From: Martinezella tropici
Lineage (GTDB): Bacteria > Pseudomonadota > Alphaproteobacteria > Rhizobiales > Rhizobiaceae
Reading direction: 5' to 3'
Length of the DNA: 64,000 bases
Assembly (NCBI RefSeq): GCF_003287875.1
Contig: NZ_QMKK01000022.1
Span: 124,001-188,000 of the forward strand
Below are positions 52,874-62,821 of the stretch, one piece after another; the stretch's first letter is position 1; each line of letters starts with the position of its first letter. The notes beneath the pieces are model-generated. The model was given only the letters and a program-made list of their open reading frames with translations. It was not told the DNA's origin and ran no database searches. Position numbers and translations under genes: made by a program.

Positions 52874-54364
52874 TCAGGCGGCGTTCGCGAACTGGCTGTA
52901 TGCGGTGGCGAGACCCGCGAAGATGTCGAGCGGGTTGACGAAATCGAGCGGAAGCGAGACGTTGACACGGTTGGCGTTGTCGCTGTCACGCGTGACGACC
53001 ATATTGGCAAGCGCGGCCGACGCGTTTTCGAGAACGCCCGACATCTGCTGGTAGCTATGGAACAGCGTTGCCTTGATGTCCTTGACGGTCACGATCGAGT
53101 CGAGGTTGTCTGGATTGTCGTCGGCAATCGCCTTGTTGGCATGCTGGGCCGCGAGATCTGCTCGGAATTTCTTCAGCGCATAAGTGAGCTGATAGATCTT
53201 CTGGATATCCCGGAACGTCGTATCCGGCGCACCATTGGTCGTCTGCTGCTGCGTGATGATCTTGTCAATCTGCACATTGCCGCTGCGATCTATGCTCCAG
53301 GTCGAAACACTGTTTTTGAGCATCGCGTCGCGCGTCGGATAGTCCATCCAGTAGTTGCGGTCACGCGGCGCGGAAATACCCTGCACCACAAGGCCGGTCT
53401 GGTTGCGCGAGACATCGCCGTTTGCACCGCCGCCCATCCATGGCGCGATGCGCGCCACGAAGCCGGAAACCCACAGATAATCCGGCTCGGCATTGCCGCC
53501 GGCCGAGAAGCGCGGGATCATCGTCAGGTGCCAGCTATCCTTGCCGAGCGCCTTCGTCACCAGGTTGGAAGACGTATCCGTCGCCGGATAGAAGGCGTGG
53601 CCATAGAGCTGCTTGGCGTAGGACCAGCGGCCGGATGTGGTGTTGAGGAAGGCATCCAGCAGCGTCAGGTTCGCGGTGTCGCCGAAGGCAGAGACGATCA
53701 TCTCGAACGGGTCGTCATTCATGGCCGCGAGAACGTTGGCGACGCTCGGAACGCCGGCGCCAGGCACCGATGTCGCAACGGTCAGCAGGCCGTCGAAAGC
53801 GTTCACGGTATCGAGCACAGGAACGAAGAGATCGAGGCCGGTAGCGTAGGCGCCCTTATGCCGCGCCGTGATGGTGACGACATTGGTGGCAACCGTGGCC
53901 GTGAACGGCAGGGACATCTTGTTCAGGCGATTGTAATAACCGTTGATCGCAGCCGCGAGCGCGGCGGCAACCGCATTGGCCGTATCGCCGGCATTGATCT
54001 GCACAGAGACGCTTTCGCCGGCGATCTGCAGAATGCCCTGCCCGCCAGACGCCGGCACAGCGCCGATCGTGATCGTACGCTGCTCGGCCGTACCGGTATC
54101 GGCGACACGAGCAATCCAGATCTCTTGCGTCGGTGCGTTGAGCCGGGCAACCTGGAACATTGATTCGAGCATGGAACCGGCGCCGGCGAGGATGCGGGCA
54201 TCCATCGACGAATTGCAGATCGCGAGATTGCCGGCATCGAGCGAGCCGGCATCAAGGCCATGGGCCAGGATGATCACCCGGTTTTCATTCTCGAAAGCGC
54301 CGCCGCTCGTCACGTCGAAGGTGAAGATCGGCGCCGTCAGGTTGGCAGGGATATTCGAGGTCAT
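52874..54364 (-). CDS. Contractile tail sheath protein (Mu gpL-like)
   Basis: 496 aa. It starts with a short N-terminal strand and carries the sheath patterns PASGGQGILQIAGESVSVQIN, AKQLYGHAFYP, and the C-terminal FVNPLDIFAGLATAYSQF. It defines the phage as a myovirus-type particle. Overlaps DUF2635 gene upstream (ATGA). Confidence 0.93.
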   Translation of the reverse strand: MTSNIPANLTAPIFTFDVTSGGAFENENRVIILAHGLDAGSLDAGNLAICNSSMDARILAGAGSMLESMFQVARLNAPTQEIWIARVADTGTAEQRTITIGAVPASGGQGILQIAGESVSVQINAGDTANAVAAALAAAINGYYNRLNKMSLPFTATVATNVVTITARHKGAYATGLDLFVPVLDTVNAFDGLLTVATSVPGAGVPSVANVLAAMNDDPFEMIVSAFGDTANLTLLDAFLNTTSGRWSYAKQLYGHAFYPATDTSSNLVTKALGKDSWHLTMIPRFSAGGNAEPDYLWVSGFVARIAPWMGGGANGDVSRNQTGLVVQGISAPRDRNYWMDYPTRDAMLKNSVSTWSIDRSGNVQIDKIITQQQTTNGAPDTTFRDIQKIYQLTYALKKFRADLAAQHANKAIADDNPDNLDSIVTVKDIKATLFHSYQQMSGVLENASAALANMVVTRDSDNANRVNVSLPLDFVNPLDIFAGLATAYSQFANAA

Positions 54365-54558
54365 TGCTGCTCACCTCCGGTCTCGCCGCTCTGGCCTTTC
54401 TTGGTGCCAGCGGCTGGGGTTGCGGGTTTCAGGACGAGATCGCCTTCGAGCACGAGGCGGCGCTCGAAATTGTTGAGAGGGTCGACCGGGCGGCCATCCT
54501 CCGGCCACGGCACAGGAAGGCGCGCGCCGTCGCGCGGCACGTAAATGTCGTCAGGCAT
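54361..54558 (-). CDS. DUF2635 family small tail protein
   Basis: 65 aa with the DUF2635 core DDIYVPRDGARLPVPWPEDGR, here immediately before the sheath gene as in Mu (gp38). A Gly/Gln/Lys tail ends the protein. Overlaps the sheath start by ATGA. Confidence 0.83.
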   Translation of the reverse strand: MPDDIYVPRDGARLPVPWPEDGRPVDPLNNFERRLVLEGDLVLKPATPAAGTKKGQSGETGGEQQ

Positions 54559-54572
54559 GACAGGCTCCGATG

Positions 54573-55334
54573 TCAGGGAGAGAGATCGTCGGGTCCGCTC
54601 TCGACGGGCCCGGTATTCACATGGATTTCCTTGAGCGCAGGCAGAGGCTCCGCCGCGAAATGTGCCGCGAGCGCGGCAAGCTTGCTCTTCGCATAGGACT
54701 CGTCGGGCAACGCGTCGTAGAGCGACTTGATCGGCTCAGGTAGACCACCGGCCGTCATGTCAAAGCAATCGTCGCGGATCTCGCAATGTATGGTGATCGT
54801 TACTCGATGCCAGCGCAACCCGAGCTCGGGCAGCGCATAGGTTTTGTATTGCGTGTCGGTGATCTGCCGCACGAGGTGCCGCCAGAGACCGCCGGCTTGG
54901 CTGCGCTCCAACGCCCGACGAACCTGTGCACAGAGCGCCGCGAGCACGAGCCTGGCGTCTGGATCGCCGCTCGCCATCGCATCGACGAATGTCACTCCGT
55001 TTTCCGTGGCGGTAACGGCAAGCTCGGCGACGATTTCGAGTACGGCTTCAGCTTCGGTATCCCAAGCAGCCGCATGCGGGCCGCGAAGCTTCACGCCGCT
55101 TTCTGGCGTATAGAGCGACAAAACCGGCGTATAGGCAGGGTGCGGCTCCGCCACTTCATCCGTCTCGTCGAGGTTTTCGAGAACATCGCCGTTCTGATAG
55201 AGATCTTCGAGCGGCATCGCTCGACTATCATAGACCCTGGGGCCAGCCAGGGTGGGAAATGGTCCATTTGGCTGCGACGCGGTCGGCAGCAGGATCTCGA
55301 TTGCCGCGAGGCGAAGTGCTTCAGCTGCGAGCAT
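54573..55334 (-). CDS. Prophage head-tail/tail-terminator-region protein
   Basis: 253 aa, not recognised by family. It has EALRLAAIEILLPTASQPNGPFPT at the start, an acidic middle, and a C-terminal region with Gly-rich and Asp-rich parts. Its position between a head-tail connector and DUF2635/sheath fits a tail terminator or connector. Its ATG overlaps the stop of the previous gene (TGATG). Confidence 0.65.
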   Translation of the reverse strand: MLAAEALRLAAIEILLPTASQPNGPFPTLAGPRVYDSRAMPLEDLYQNGDVLENLDETDEVAEPHPAYTPVLSLYTPESGVKLRGPHAAAWDTEAEAVLEIVAELAVTATENGVTFVDAMASGDPDARLVLAALCAQVRRALERSQAGGLWRHLVRQITDTQYKTYALPELGLRWHRVTITIHCEIRDDCFDMTAGGLPEPIKSLYDALPDESYAKSKLAALAAHFAAEPLPALKEIHVNTGPVESGPDDLSP

Positions 55335-55726
55335 CAGGCTTTCACCAACAAATAGGCCGGACGAACCGTGCCGTCGAGCAGGATGGCGGCTATGCGCCAG
55401 GTATCGGTACCAACGACAAAGAAATCGTCGCGTTTGGGCTTGTATGGCCACTCACCGGTATGGGCGGTCAGCACAGCGTCATAGGAGACGGTATCGCTGC
55501 GATTGCCCATATCGCTGGGATCTGGCGAAAGATGCCGCCAAACCTTCGTCGACGGCGGTCCAAGCTCCAGCGTACCCATGAAATCAAAAGGCTGCCGGCT
55601 GGGGTCATTCTGAGCCGCATGATTGACCGAGCGCCCGGAAGCCCGAGGCTGAAGCCGGCACGGCGTGATGTCGAAGACATCGGCGCAGACCGACTCCATG
55701 TTTCCGAGAGCACTCGCCCAATTCAT
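55334..55726 (-). CDS. Putative head-tail joining protein
   Basis: 130 aa with a C-terminal beta domain (RDDFFVVGTDTWRIAAILLDG) resembling lambda-type head-tail joining or gp7-like proteins. It lies directly downstream of the capsid gene, where such proteins belong. An upstream ATG at 55744 is possible. Confidence 0.65.
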   Translation of the reverse strand: MNWASALGNMESVCADVFDITPCRLQPRASGRSVNHAAQNDPSRQPFDFMGTLELGPPSTKVWRHLSPDPSDMGNRSDTVSYDAVLTAHTGEWPYKPKRDDFFVVGTDTWRIAAILLDGTVRPAYLLVKA

Positions 55727-55789
55727 CGCGATCAGGCCTTCCAATCAAATCGAGGATCGGCGGGGCGGCCAGAGACCGCCCCGCAAACA

Positions 55790-56818
55790 TTAAGCCGCCT
55801 TGGCGCGCTGCAGCATTTCCGGGCGCGTGCAGATGAACAGCGGATAGCTGTAGTTTTCTACACGGTCCCATTCGTCACGGCCGGACGGATCGGACAGAAG
55901 CAAGCCGACGACCGGCTGGCCGCGCTTGTTCAAACCGGCCTTGAACTCGCTAGCCGGCGCCCAGCCGACCTGGAAGGCGCCGCGGGCGCCGACTGGGAAG
56001 AAGCGAGCCTTGTCCGAAGGGATGGCGATGGTGGAACCGTCATCGGTGCCGCGATAGTTGATGAAGGTAATGTTCTCGATCTCGATCGAGGAATAACCCT
56101 CGATATTTTCGAGCATCGGCGCGCGGTTGGTATTGACCTTCGTCTCCTTGATCTGCGGGTGATTGACCAGCAGATCGAAGAAGGTGTCGCCCGCCAAGCT
56201 AGCGATACTGGTCGAGGGATTCCATGCGCCTTTCGATGCCTTCTGCATGGCGCGCTGAAGGTCGCGACATTTCTTGCGGACATCGGTATTGGCATCGTCC
56301 AGTTCGAAATCGATCTCCGCCGGCTCGGCGATCCCCCACTCGCTGTACCAGTCGAAGAGGACAGTCGTACCGTCCGCATCGAGCACGCGGCCTTGAATCG
56401 CTCCGAAGCGCATGTGCTCCCACGTCAGCTCCATGTCGTCCATGATGAAGCCCTGACGCTCCGCCACTTCCTGCGTGATATCGCGGGTCTGCTGGTCGAA
56501 GGGGAGCGCCAAGGTTTCGGCGATCTCGGCCATATAAATGGTCGAACCCTTGGCGAGGCGCACGGCCTCGAAGGCGCGAACCTTTGCACCGCGCGGGATC
56601 AGCTCCTGTGGAGGCGCGCCTTTTTCCGAGGTCGGGATCAGGCTCAGGACACCACTGCGGTCGGCAACGGCGATCATGCGCGAGCGCGAATATATCGGCT
56701 CGAACAAGTTCATGGTGCCCAGCAGCTGCGGCTTGAAATCGACCTTCTCGACGACTTCCTCCTGGAACTCGACGACGCCGAAGGCATTCTGGTTGAAGAT
56801 ATCTACGACAAGTGCCAT
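55790..56818 (-). CDS. Major capsid protein (lambda gpE-type)
   Basis: 342 aa, phage capsid E family. It has the N-terminal helix FNQNAFGVVEFQEEVVEKVD, SLIPTSEKGAPPQELIPRGAKVRAF, IMDDMELTWEHMRFGAIQG and C-terminal NFINYRG-like strands. Coupled with decoration protein D upstream, as in lambda. Confidence 0.92.
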   Translation of the reverse strand: MALVVDIFNQNAFGVVEFQEEVVEKVDFKPQLLGTMNLFEPIYSRSRMIAVADRSGVLSLIPTSEKGAPPQELIPRGAKVRAFEAVRLAKGSTIYMAEIAETLALPFDQQTRDITQEVAERQGFIMDDMELTWEHMRFGAIQGRVLDADGTTVLFDWYSEWGIAEPAEIDFELDDANTDVRKKCRDLQRAMQKASKGAWNPSTSIASLAGDTFFDLLVNHPQIKETKVNTNRAPMLENIEGYSSIEIENITFINYRGTDDGSTIAIPSDKARFFPVGARGAFQVGWAPASEFKAGLNKRGQPVVGLLLSDPSGRDEWDRVENYSYPLFICTRPEMLQRAKAA

Positions 56819-56833
56819 GGATCGCGCCCCTCC

Positions 56834-57475
56834 TTATCGGGCGATGATGCCCAGCGCAGCCAGGGAGGCGAGCGCGGCGGTTTTCTGGGGATCGGTGATG
56901 CCGGCCGGCCAGGTCAGCATGTCGGCCTGCACCTCGCTATCACGAGCCGTATAGGTGCGGCGAACGTCGGTCGCGGTCGCGTCGCAACCTTCATAGAGGA
57001 TAGCGACGGCATGCTGGGAACCGTCGACCGCCGATGGGTTGAGCGGCTTCAACTTCTTGGTGCCGGGCGAAACGGTGATATCGAAGCCGTCGCCGCCGAC
57101 GAAGGCCGTACCACCCGCTGTCGTGGTAAAGGCGAGATCGTTGGCGTTCGCCGCACCGTTCGCGCCGGAGCCGATCTCAAAACCATCGGGATCGACGAGC
57201 GTCCATGCGGTGGCCGAAGTGAAGCGCAGCTTGTAGACGCCAAGCTTGGCGCCTTCGAGCAGCGTCACGGCGCTGATGGTGCCATTGCCGGTATTGCCGC
57301 CACTCTTGGCAGCTGCGGTCGCCGTACCCAGCGCGACCTGGCCGAGCACCGTGCCTGCCTTCAACATGCCGGAGCCGGATACGACGACGCCGACTTCGCG
57401 AGAGCGATAGCCGTTGGCTTCGGAGACGATGTAGCTCGCCGTTGTGTGGCGATCGTCAGAAAGGATCTGAGTCAT
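56834..57475 (-). CDS. Head decoration protein (lambda gpD-type) with internal insertion
   Basis: 213 aa versus about 110 for lambda D. N-terminal (S)EANGYRSREVGVVVSGSG and C-terminal AVAILYEG and ITDPQKTAALASLAALGI belong to the D fold; between them is an insertion with GNTGNGTISAVTLLEGA and a Gly/Ala/Thr-rich beta domain. Such inserts occur in other decoration proteins. It would trim the capsid surface. Confidence 0.85.
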   Translation of the reverse strand: MTQILSDDRHTTASYIVSEANGYRSREVGVVVSGSGMLKAGTVLGQVALGTATAAAKSGGNTGNGTISAVTLLEGAKLGVYKLRFTSATAWTLVDPDGFEIGSGANGAANANDLAFTTTAGGTAFVGGDGFDITVSPGTKKLKPLNPSAVDGSQHAVAILYEGCDATATDVRRTYTARDSEVQADMLTWPAGITDPQKTAALASLAALGIIAR

Positions 57476-57487
57476 GATGCAGCCTCC

Positions 57488-58039
57488 TTACTTGCGGCGC
57501 TTGTTGGTGCGGTCGACGGCCTCGGCAAGGACAGCCTTGCCAGCGGCTTTCTTGTCGGCATCCTGGCCAGCTTCCGGCGCTGCCATGTTCGCAGCCGCCA
57601 GGCGGCGGGCGGCATAGCTACCCCACTGGCCGCCAGCATCAGCCTTCATCTCCGGCACATTGGCCTTGACGAAGGCGACGACCGTCTCGGCCGACATGTC
57701 AGCCGAGCCGACAGCCAGGTCGAGGGCGGCACCCATGCGCTTGCCATCGCCCTTGATACCATCGGCGCCGAGCGCAGCGGCGAAGCGATCGGTTGCAGTC
57801 TTCACGCCCTCGGCGTGACCTTCCTTGCGAGCCGCGGCAATGGCCTCGGCATGCCCGGCATCAGCATTGCCTGCGCCGGGCTTGTTCTGAGGGTCAGACA
57901 TCTCTTCCTCTTTCAGTGAAACCGCCGACGGCGGCGTTGGAGATTGGGACGCGGATGCGCCCGGCACATTCCCATCAAGGGAATCGGTGATCGTTTCGGG
58001 CTGTACCGCAGCCCGAACGACATCAAGCAAGTTGCTCAT
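57488..58039 (-). CDS. Putative capsid scaffold protein
   Basis: 183 aa, Ala/Glu/Lys-rich helical protein with a Pro/Ser/Thr-rich linker near residues 25-40. It lies between the S49 protease and decoration genes, the position of lambda Nu3-like scaffold. An internal Met (MSDPQNKP) could start a shorter form. A basic C-terminus (NKRRK) is typical of a capsid-binding scaffold. Confidence 0.72.
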   Translation of the reverse strand: MSNLLDVVRAAVQPETITDSLDGNVPGASASQSPTPPSAVSLKEEEMSDPQNKPGAGNADAGHAEAIAAARKEGHAEGVKTATDRFAAALGADGIKGDGKRMGAALDLAVGSADMSAETVVAFVKANVPEMKADAGGQWGSYAARRLAAANMAAPEAGQDADKKAAGKAVLAEAVDRTNKRRK

Positions 58040-58041
58040 GA

Positions 58042-58971
58042 TCAGCTCCGGTTGACTTCCTTCACGAAGGCGGAAAACGCCTCGAGCGGATCGGCGATCG
58101 CATCGACGAGACCGAGCGAGAGAGCGTCGGCGGCGTCGAATGCATCCGCCTCGGTTGCCAGCGCTCTCGCCTTCGTGATCCGCTTGCTGCGCCCGCGCGC
58201 GACAGTGTCGGCGAAATCCTCGCGCATAGCCTCGACCTGCGCCTGCCATCGATCAGCGAGATCGGAAGGCAGCGGTTCGTAGGGATTGCCCTCAGCCTTC
58301 TTCTTGCCGGCGCGAATGATCGTGACCTTGACGCCGTCCTGCAGGAGCGCCTCGCTGTAGTCGGCATGCATCATAATGACGCCGATGCTGCCAGCGCCGC
58401 CGTATTTGGGCATGACGATCTGGCGAGCAGGGCTTGCCGTGAGATAGCCGGCGGAATAGGCGAAGTCGGTCAGAATCGCCATGGTCGGCATCTCGCGCGA
58501 CATCGCAGCGATGGCAGCGGCGGTCTCGAAAGCGCCGTTGACCTCTCCACCATAGGAGTCGATCTCCAGCACTGCGCCCTTTATCTTGCCGGCTGCCTTC
58601 GCCTGGCGGACCGCCGCGATCTGAGTCTGTATTCCCTGGTAGGACGTTTCACCGGACGATGAGCCGATCCACGCGCCCTTATGGACAAGCGTGCCTTCGA
58701 CAGGGATAAGTGCGACATTCTGAAATACATCGAATGCCGCGTATCCACGGCGATCGAGAAAGCGTCCAAGCGGCTCCCCAAGCTTGCCCGCAAGCGGTCG
58801 CCCGTTTTCGAACGCCGTATGCTGGACACCACCAGAACCGTTCGTGACAATGACTTCCGACCCGGTAATCCTAGCGCCGAGAGCGCGTACAAAGGTCTCA
58901 GCCTTGCGCTCATCGTAGAGCAAAGGCGTCCCGAAAATCCGCTGCGAAATGTGTGCAAATGCAAAACTCAT
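58042..58971 (-). CDS. S49-family prohead protease (lambda gpC-like)
   Basis: 309 aa, SppA-type serine protease that processes the prohead. ALIPVEGTLVHKG, LEIDSYGGEVNGA and AYSAGYLTAS with likely nucleophile Ser173, followed by GSIGVIMMHADYSEAL. The ATG at 58971 gives the standard N-terminus. Precedes a scaffold gene as in lambda C/Nu3. Confidence 0.9.
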   Translation of the reverse strand: MSFAFAHISQRIFGTPLLYDERKAETFVRALGARITGSEVIVTNGSGGVQHTAFENGRPLAGKLGEPLGRFLDRRGYAAFDVFQNVALIPVEGTLVHKGAWIGSSSGETSYQGIQTQIAAVRQAKAAGKIKGAVLEIDSYGGEVNGAFETAAAIAAMSREMPTMAILTDFAYSAGYLTASPARQIVMPKYGGAGSIGVIMMHADYSEALLQDGVKVTIIRAGKKKAEGNPYEPLPSDLADRWQAQVEAMREDFADTVARGRSKRITKARALATEADAFDAADALSLGLVDAIADPLEAFSAFVKEVNRS

Positions 58972-58973
58972 AG

Positions 58974-59246
58974 TCAGCAGCCCCAGCGAATCCCTTTGGC
59001 GAACCGCGTGCGCGGCTTGCCGTTCTTCTTGGCGCACTCATTCTGAAGTCGGTTCAGCTCAGCATCGAGATCTTCCATGCTGCTACTCGCCACCTGAAGC
59101 CGCCGCTGCCCGACCGGAGAGCGGATCTCGGTCTCCTGAACCTGTTCGCCAGACAGGCGTTTCAGCTTCACTGCATAGAGTGCCTGCCAAAGCGCACAGG
59201 GATCTTCCATGTCGACGATGGCGCCGTTGATATTGACCGTAACCAT
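58974..59246 (-). CDS. Head-tail connector gpW-like protein
   Basis: 90 aa between portal and S49 protease, the position of lambda W. It has DPCALWQALYAVKLKRLSG and a helix with EDLDAELNRLQNEC. Its ATG overlaps the portal stop. Confidence 0.8.
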   Translation of the reverse strand: MVTVNINGAIVDMEDPCALWQALYAVKLKRLSGEQVQETEIRSPVGQRRLQVASSSMEDLDAELNRLQNECAKKNGKPRTRFAKGIRWGC

Positions 59247-60877
59247 CAGGCGGATGTCCCTTGAGATTTCGGCTGCTCGTCCTGGATCACCGGGTCGCTC
59301 GGCATGCCGCGCTCGAACGGCGATGGCAACCCGGCAGCGATGTAGCGATCGTGCTCAAGCTTCCGCTGCTCGAAGACTTCATCCGGATCGAGACCCAGTT
59401 CGGCGCATTCATGAGCCAGGGTCGTCGTGCCGTTGATGATCCGCTCGCTCGAAGCCTTGGCCGATTTCTGATCGTCCGCGGTTGGCTTCGCCGGCCCCTG
59501 CCACAGCGCCCAGCAGACACGATCGCGATTGGCGGCGAACGCCTCATAACCACCCTTGAATGGAATGCTGCCGGTGAAGATCTGCTCGTCGAGCCAGTTT
59601 TCATAAGCCATCTGATAGTGCGGCGCTGCGATGCGCTCGCGTCGGCGTAAGACGACGGGCCAGAGCGACGAAGTTTCCATGCGCACCGAAGAGTAGGTGG
59701 CATTGGTATAGTTCATTGTCAGCCCGCCAAAGGTAATACCCATGGCGCGCGCCGTGTCGCGCGAGAGGCTGTCGGAAAACGGCAGATATTCACCGCCGGG
59801 TGTGCTCGCTTTCTTGAAATTTAAATCCTCGCCCGGCGCCAGGTGCGACACTGTCGGATCGGCGCTGACATTGATGCGGCTCTCCAGAGCGCGATCCATC
59901 CGCGCCTTGAGATACTGGGCGAAATCATCGACGAAGGCGCTCGCATTGGCTGGCGAAGCATCCTTCAGAACCTCAAGCGCTTCGAATGCATCGGCGCTCG
60001 GCGCCTCGCTTGTCAGCGTGACCGCATAAAGCGTCTGCAGGATGAAGGTCTGCAGCGTGGCGTCATCGAGCATCTCGTGCTGGATATAGCGACGGAAGGT
60101 CGGCGCCAGCAGGGAGATGCCGCGGACATCGGTCGCGTCCATCGGGTCGAAGATATGCTCGACGAGCTGCTGACCGAAGGTGTCGTACGCAGGCTTGTCC
60201 TCGGTAACGAACATTCCATTCTTGCGATAACGAAAGCGATAGGCCGTCGCGCGTCCGTTCTCGTCATGGAAAACGCCCTGATACAGCCCCAGGGCTTCCT
60301 GCGTGTCACGCACCAACCTTGTCGGCGGGACCATCAGCATTTTCGTGCTGGTGCTCAGACCGTAGCGCGCCTGATCGGCATCGCTCAGATGAGTGACCAT
60401 TGGCAGGCTTTCGCCAAATGCGATCCAGTAACGGATACCGACATCCGCCTGCTGCGGCACGGTCAGCTTGCCACGGACATCGCATTCTCTCCTGTTCCAG
60501 GCCCACTGCTTCCAGTCGGTTTTAACCAGTGTGATAAAATCGCGCCGCTCAGCATCATTGTATCCGAGCCGGGTCAAATCCGGCTGCGGGTTAAGCGTCA
60601 ATTCCGTACCAACCGTGTCGGCAATAATCTGATCGCAAGCACCCTTCAGCCGACCCGAGTTCTGGATCATGTCCATGGCAAGGGCAGCGGTGCGATCCCA
60701 GACACGACGGATCTCGTCACGATGCTCCCTAAGGACCGCCGGGCGGGATGCGATCACGCCGGAGCGCGTATCGCGAAGATAACCCTGTGCCTTCGGGGGA
60801 GCCAACGTATCCAAAGAGAATGCAAAGGCTTTGCGAGTTTTTGCCAAGATTGAACCGATCAATTGCGAGTTTGCCAT
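59246..60877 (-). CDS. Phage portal protein (lambda gpB-like)
   Basis: 543 aa, the lambda-family dodecameric DNA entry ring. Conserved regions: GTELTLNP, GIRYWIAFGESL, VEHIFDPMDATDVRGISLLAPTFR, GEYLPFSDSLSRDTARAMGI and NYTNATYSSVR. It overlaps TerL by 19 bases, and gpW follows. Confidence 0.93.
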   Translation of the reverse strand: MANSQLIGSILAKTRKAFAFSLDTLAPPKAQGYLRDTRSGVIASRPAVLREHRDEIRRVWDRTAALAMDMIQNSGRLKGACDQIIADTVGTELTLNPQPDLTRLGYNDAERRDFITLVKTDWKQWAWNRRECDVRGKLTVPQQADVGIRYWIAFGESLPMVTHLSDADQARYGLSTSTKMLMVPPTRLVRDTQEALGLYQGVFHDENGRATAYRFRYRKNGMFVTEDKPAYDTFGQQLVEHIFDPMDATDVRGISLLAPTFRRYIQHEMLDDATLQTFILQTLYAVTLTSEAPSADAFEALEVLKDASPANASAFVDDFAQYLKARMDRALESRINVSADPTVSHLAPGEDLNFKKASTPGGEYLPFSDSLSRDTARAMGITFGGLTMNYTNATYSSVRMETSSLWPVVLRRRERIAAPHYQMAYENWLDEQIFTGSIPFKGGYEAFAANRDRVCWALWQGPAKPTADDQKSAKASSERIINGTTTLAHECAELGLDPDEVFEQRKLEHDRYIAAGLPSPFERGMPSDPVIQDEQPKSQGTSA

Positions 60878-62820
60878 CTGTTCGGTTTCTCTGCTGGTTT
60901 GCTCTGCGGCCTGGTTGCCGATGTCTCCGCCGGGCTGGACGTGGGCACGAGCCGAGCGAATAAGCCGTCTTCGAAATCGAGCTGCGCTTCCTGAGGTGCA
61001 GTTTCCCGTTCCGCCTCGAGCCTATCCCAGATGACATCAGGTAGATCGCGGATGCCGTAGAGGATCGCGGCGACCTCCGCCTGGTTCATCGTGTCCAACA
61101 TTTCGTTGGCCTGGGTCTTTTCCTTTTCCCACTTGTATTCCGTGAAGCCGTCCTTTCGCTTCTTCGGAACACGTCGCTCGGCCGTGAGCTGCTGGTAGTA
61201 ATCGTCTTCAAGACCGGTCGGGAAAGCAACGAAGCCACGTTCGAGCGGATCCTGCTTAGCGACATTGCGGTAGAGCGCCATTTTGAGGACACTTGCATTG
61301 AAGTTATAAAACCGCTTGGCGTATTTCAGCAGCTTGCCGGTCTTGTGGTTACGTTCCTTCTTGACGCGTTGCGTCAGTGGAGCGCTGTCCGTGTTGCTGC
61401 CGCGAACCATGACTAGGCGCGCCGCAGGATGGCGTTTAGCCCATTCCCACACATCTTCCGTATAGGCGTTGCCGTCGATCGCCACCTTGTCCGCGGCAAG
61501 CTTCTGTCCGTAGCTGTTCGGCCAGGTCTGCTGCAGCATCGCATCGAGGCGCTCCTGACAGGCCTTGTCCGAAATATGGCCGGGGATGCGGCCGCAATCG
61601 ATGACGGCGCGTCGAAGATCTCTGCCCCATGCAATCGTCTGCCACTCGACACGATCGTCCTGGCAGTCGATCCCGATCGTAAGAATGAAGAAGCCAGCCG
61701 GGATTCGACCCTTGGCATAGTCGGAATTCGCCCCGCGGTCACGAAGCGTTTCCCAGGGAGGCGCTTCGCCAGAGGTGACATAGGCCTTGCCAACCGTATC
61801 ATTGAGGAACGTCTGTTCGGACGCTGGATCGCCACGGGCTCCAAGCCATTCACGAGCGATACGCTCCCAGGACTGCAGAACCGAGTAGGCCGACCAGATG
61901 TAGAACGATCGATGGTGGCGCTTGGCTTTCGGGTTATGCGCTCGGAACTCCAGCCGCCGCGTCATCTGCGGGCGATGATATTCCTCGATAAGTCCGCCGC
62001 ACTCGATGCAAGAGAAATGCGCGTCTTCCGGCTTCTCCTCGTCGAGGTTCGCCAGCATGTTTTCCCATTCTAGCACCTGGAAATGGTCGCAATGCGGGCA
62101 CGGCACATAGGGATATTCCTGACTACCATCCTCGAAGTTCCGGGTGATCCTGCACCCGGGCATGACGAGTGGGGTCGATATCTTCAGGATCTTGGCGAAT
62201 TCGTGAGCACGCGACCGGCTATCGGCCTGCGTCTCCGGATCGCCACCGGCATTGATTTCCCACTTCGACAGGTCGTCTTGAACCTGCCGCTTCATCGTCA
62301 CCTGGGAAAGTGACGCCGGCGAATTGGCGCCGGAGATCTGGATCGCGCCTCGGCCGTCGATGCGCTCCTTGTAGAGGACGCTATCGAGACCATCCCGGTT
62401 CTTCATCGGGAATAGCTTCGACAATGCCGTCGTGTTGCGCAGCATCGGCGCAAGCTTCATCTTCGACCAGCGCTGGGCGTTATTCTCTGTCGGGTGGACG
62501 TAGAGAAAATCGCCTGGGTCCATTTCGATGGACCCACAGGTGAAGATGTTGGCGACGACCGTCTTGCCGATCTGCGCCGAGGCTCGGACCGAAACGATGC
62601 GGCAAGGATCATCCGGCGAAAGCGCCCTCAGAACCTCGTCGAAATAAGGGAAGAGATCCCGATTGTAGGGCCCCGGAAACTGGCTCTCTCTCTCCGAGAA
62701 AACGATGTTGTCCTCGGCCCAGGCGAGATAGTTGACCTCAGGTGGCGGCTCCAGGATCTCCGCCATGACGTCGTAACTGATACGCCTTGCGTTGGCGGTC
62801 TCGACGATGACGGACGTCAT
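60859..62820 (-). CDS. Terminase large subunit (GpA family)
   Basis: 653 aa, lambda gpA-type packaging ATPase/nuclease. Walker A-like RASAQIGKT is at 79-87, a CPHC/CIEC zinc-ribbon-like pair lies in the first half, and the nuclease domain has ILTIGIDCQDDRVEW and later Asp-containing motifs. It is translated right after TerS (stop 62822, start 62820). Confidence 0.93.
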   Translation of the reverse strand: MTSVIVETANARRISYDVMAEILEPPPEVNYLAWAEDNIVFSERESQFPGPYNRDLFPYFDEVLRALSPDDPCRIVSVRASAQIGKTVVANIFTCGSIEMDPGDFLYVHPTENNAQRWSKMKLAPMLRNTTALSKLFPMKNRDGLDSVLYKERIDGRGAIQISGANSPASLSQVTMKRQVQDDLSKWEINAGGDPETQADSRSRAHEFAKILKISTPLVMPGCRITRNFEDGSQEYPYVPCPHCDHFQVLEWENMLANLDEEKPEDAHFSCIECGGLIEEYHRPQMTRRLEFRAHNPKAKRHHRSFYIWSAYSVLQSWERIAREWLGARGDPASEQTFLNDTVGKAYVTSGEAPPWETLRDRGANSDYAKGRIPAGFFILTIGIDCQDDRVEWQTIAWGRDLRRAVIDCGRIPGHISDKACQERLDAMLQQTWPNSYGQKLAADKVAIDGNAYTEDVWEWAKRHPAARLVMVRGSNTDSAPLTQRVKKERNHKTGKLLKYAKRFYNFNASVLKMALYRNVAKQDPLERGFVAFPTGLEDDYYQQLTAERRVPKKRKDGFTEYKWEKEKTQANEMLDTMNQAEVAAILYGIRDLPDVIWDRLEAERETAPQEAQLDFEDGLFARLVPTSSPAETSATRPQSKPAEKPNRWQTRN

Positions 62821-62821
62821 A

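Noticed and set aside
55259..57919. An 886-codon plus-strand frame across capsid genes
   Set aside because: It is antisense to the capsid, decoration and connector genes, has low-complexity composition and no recognisable domain.
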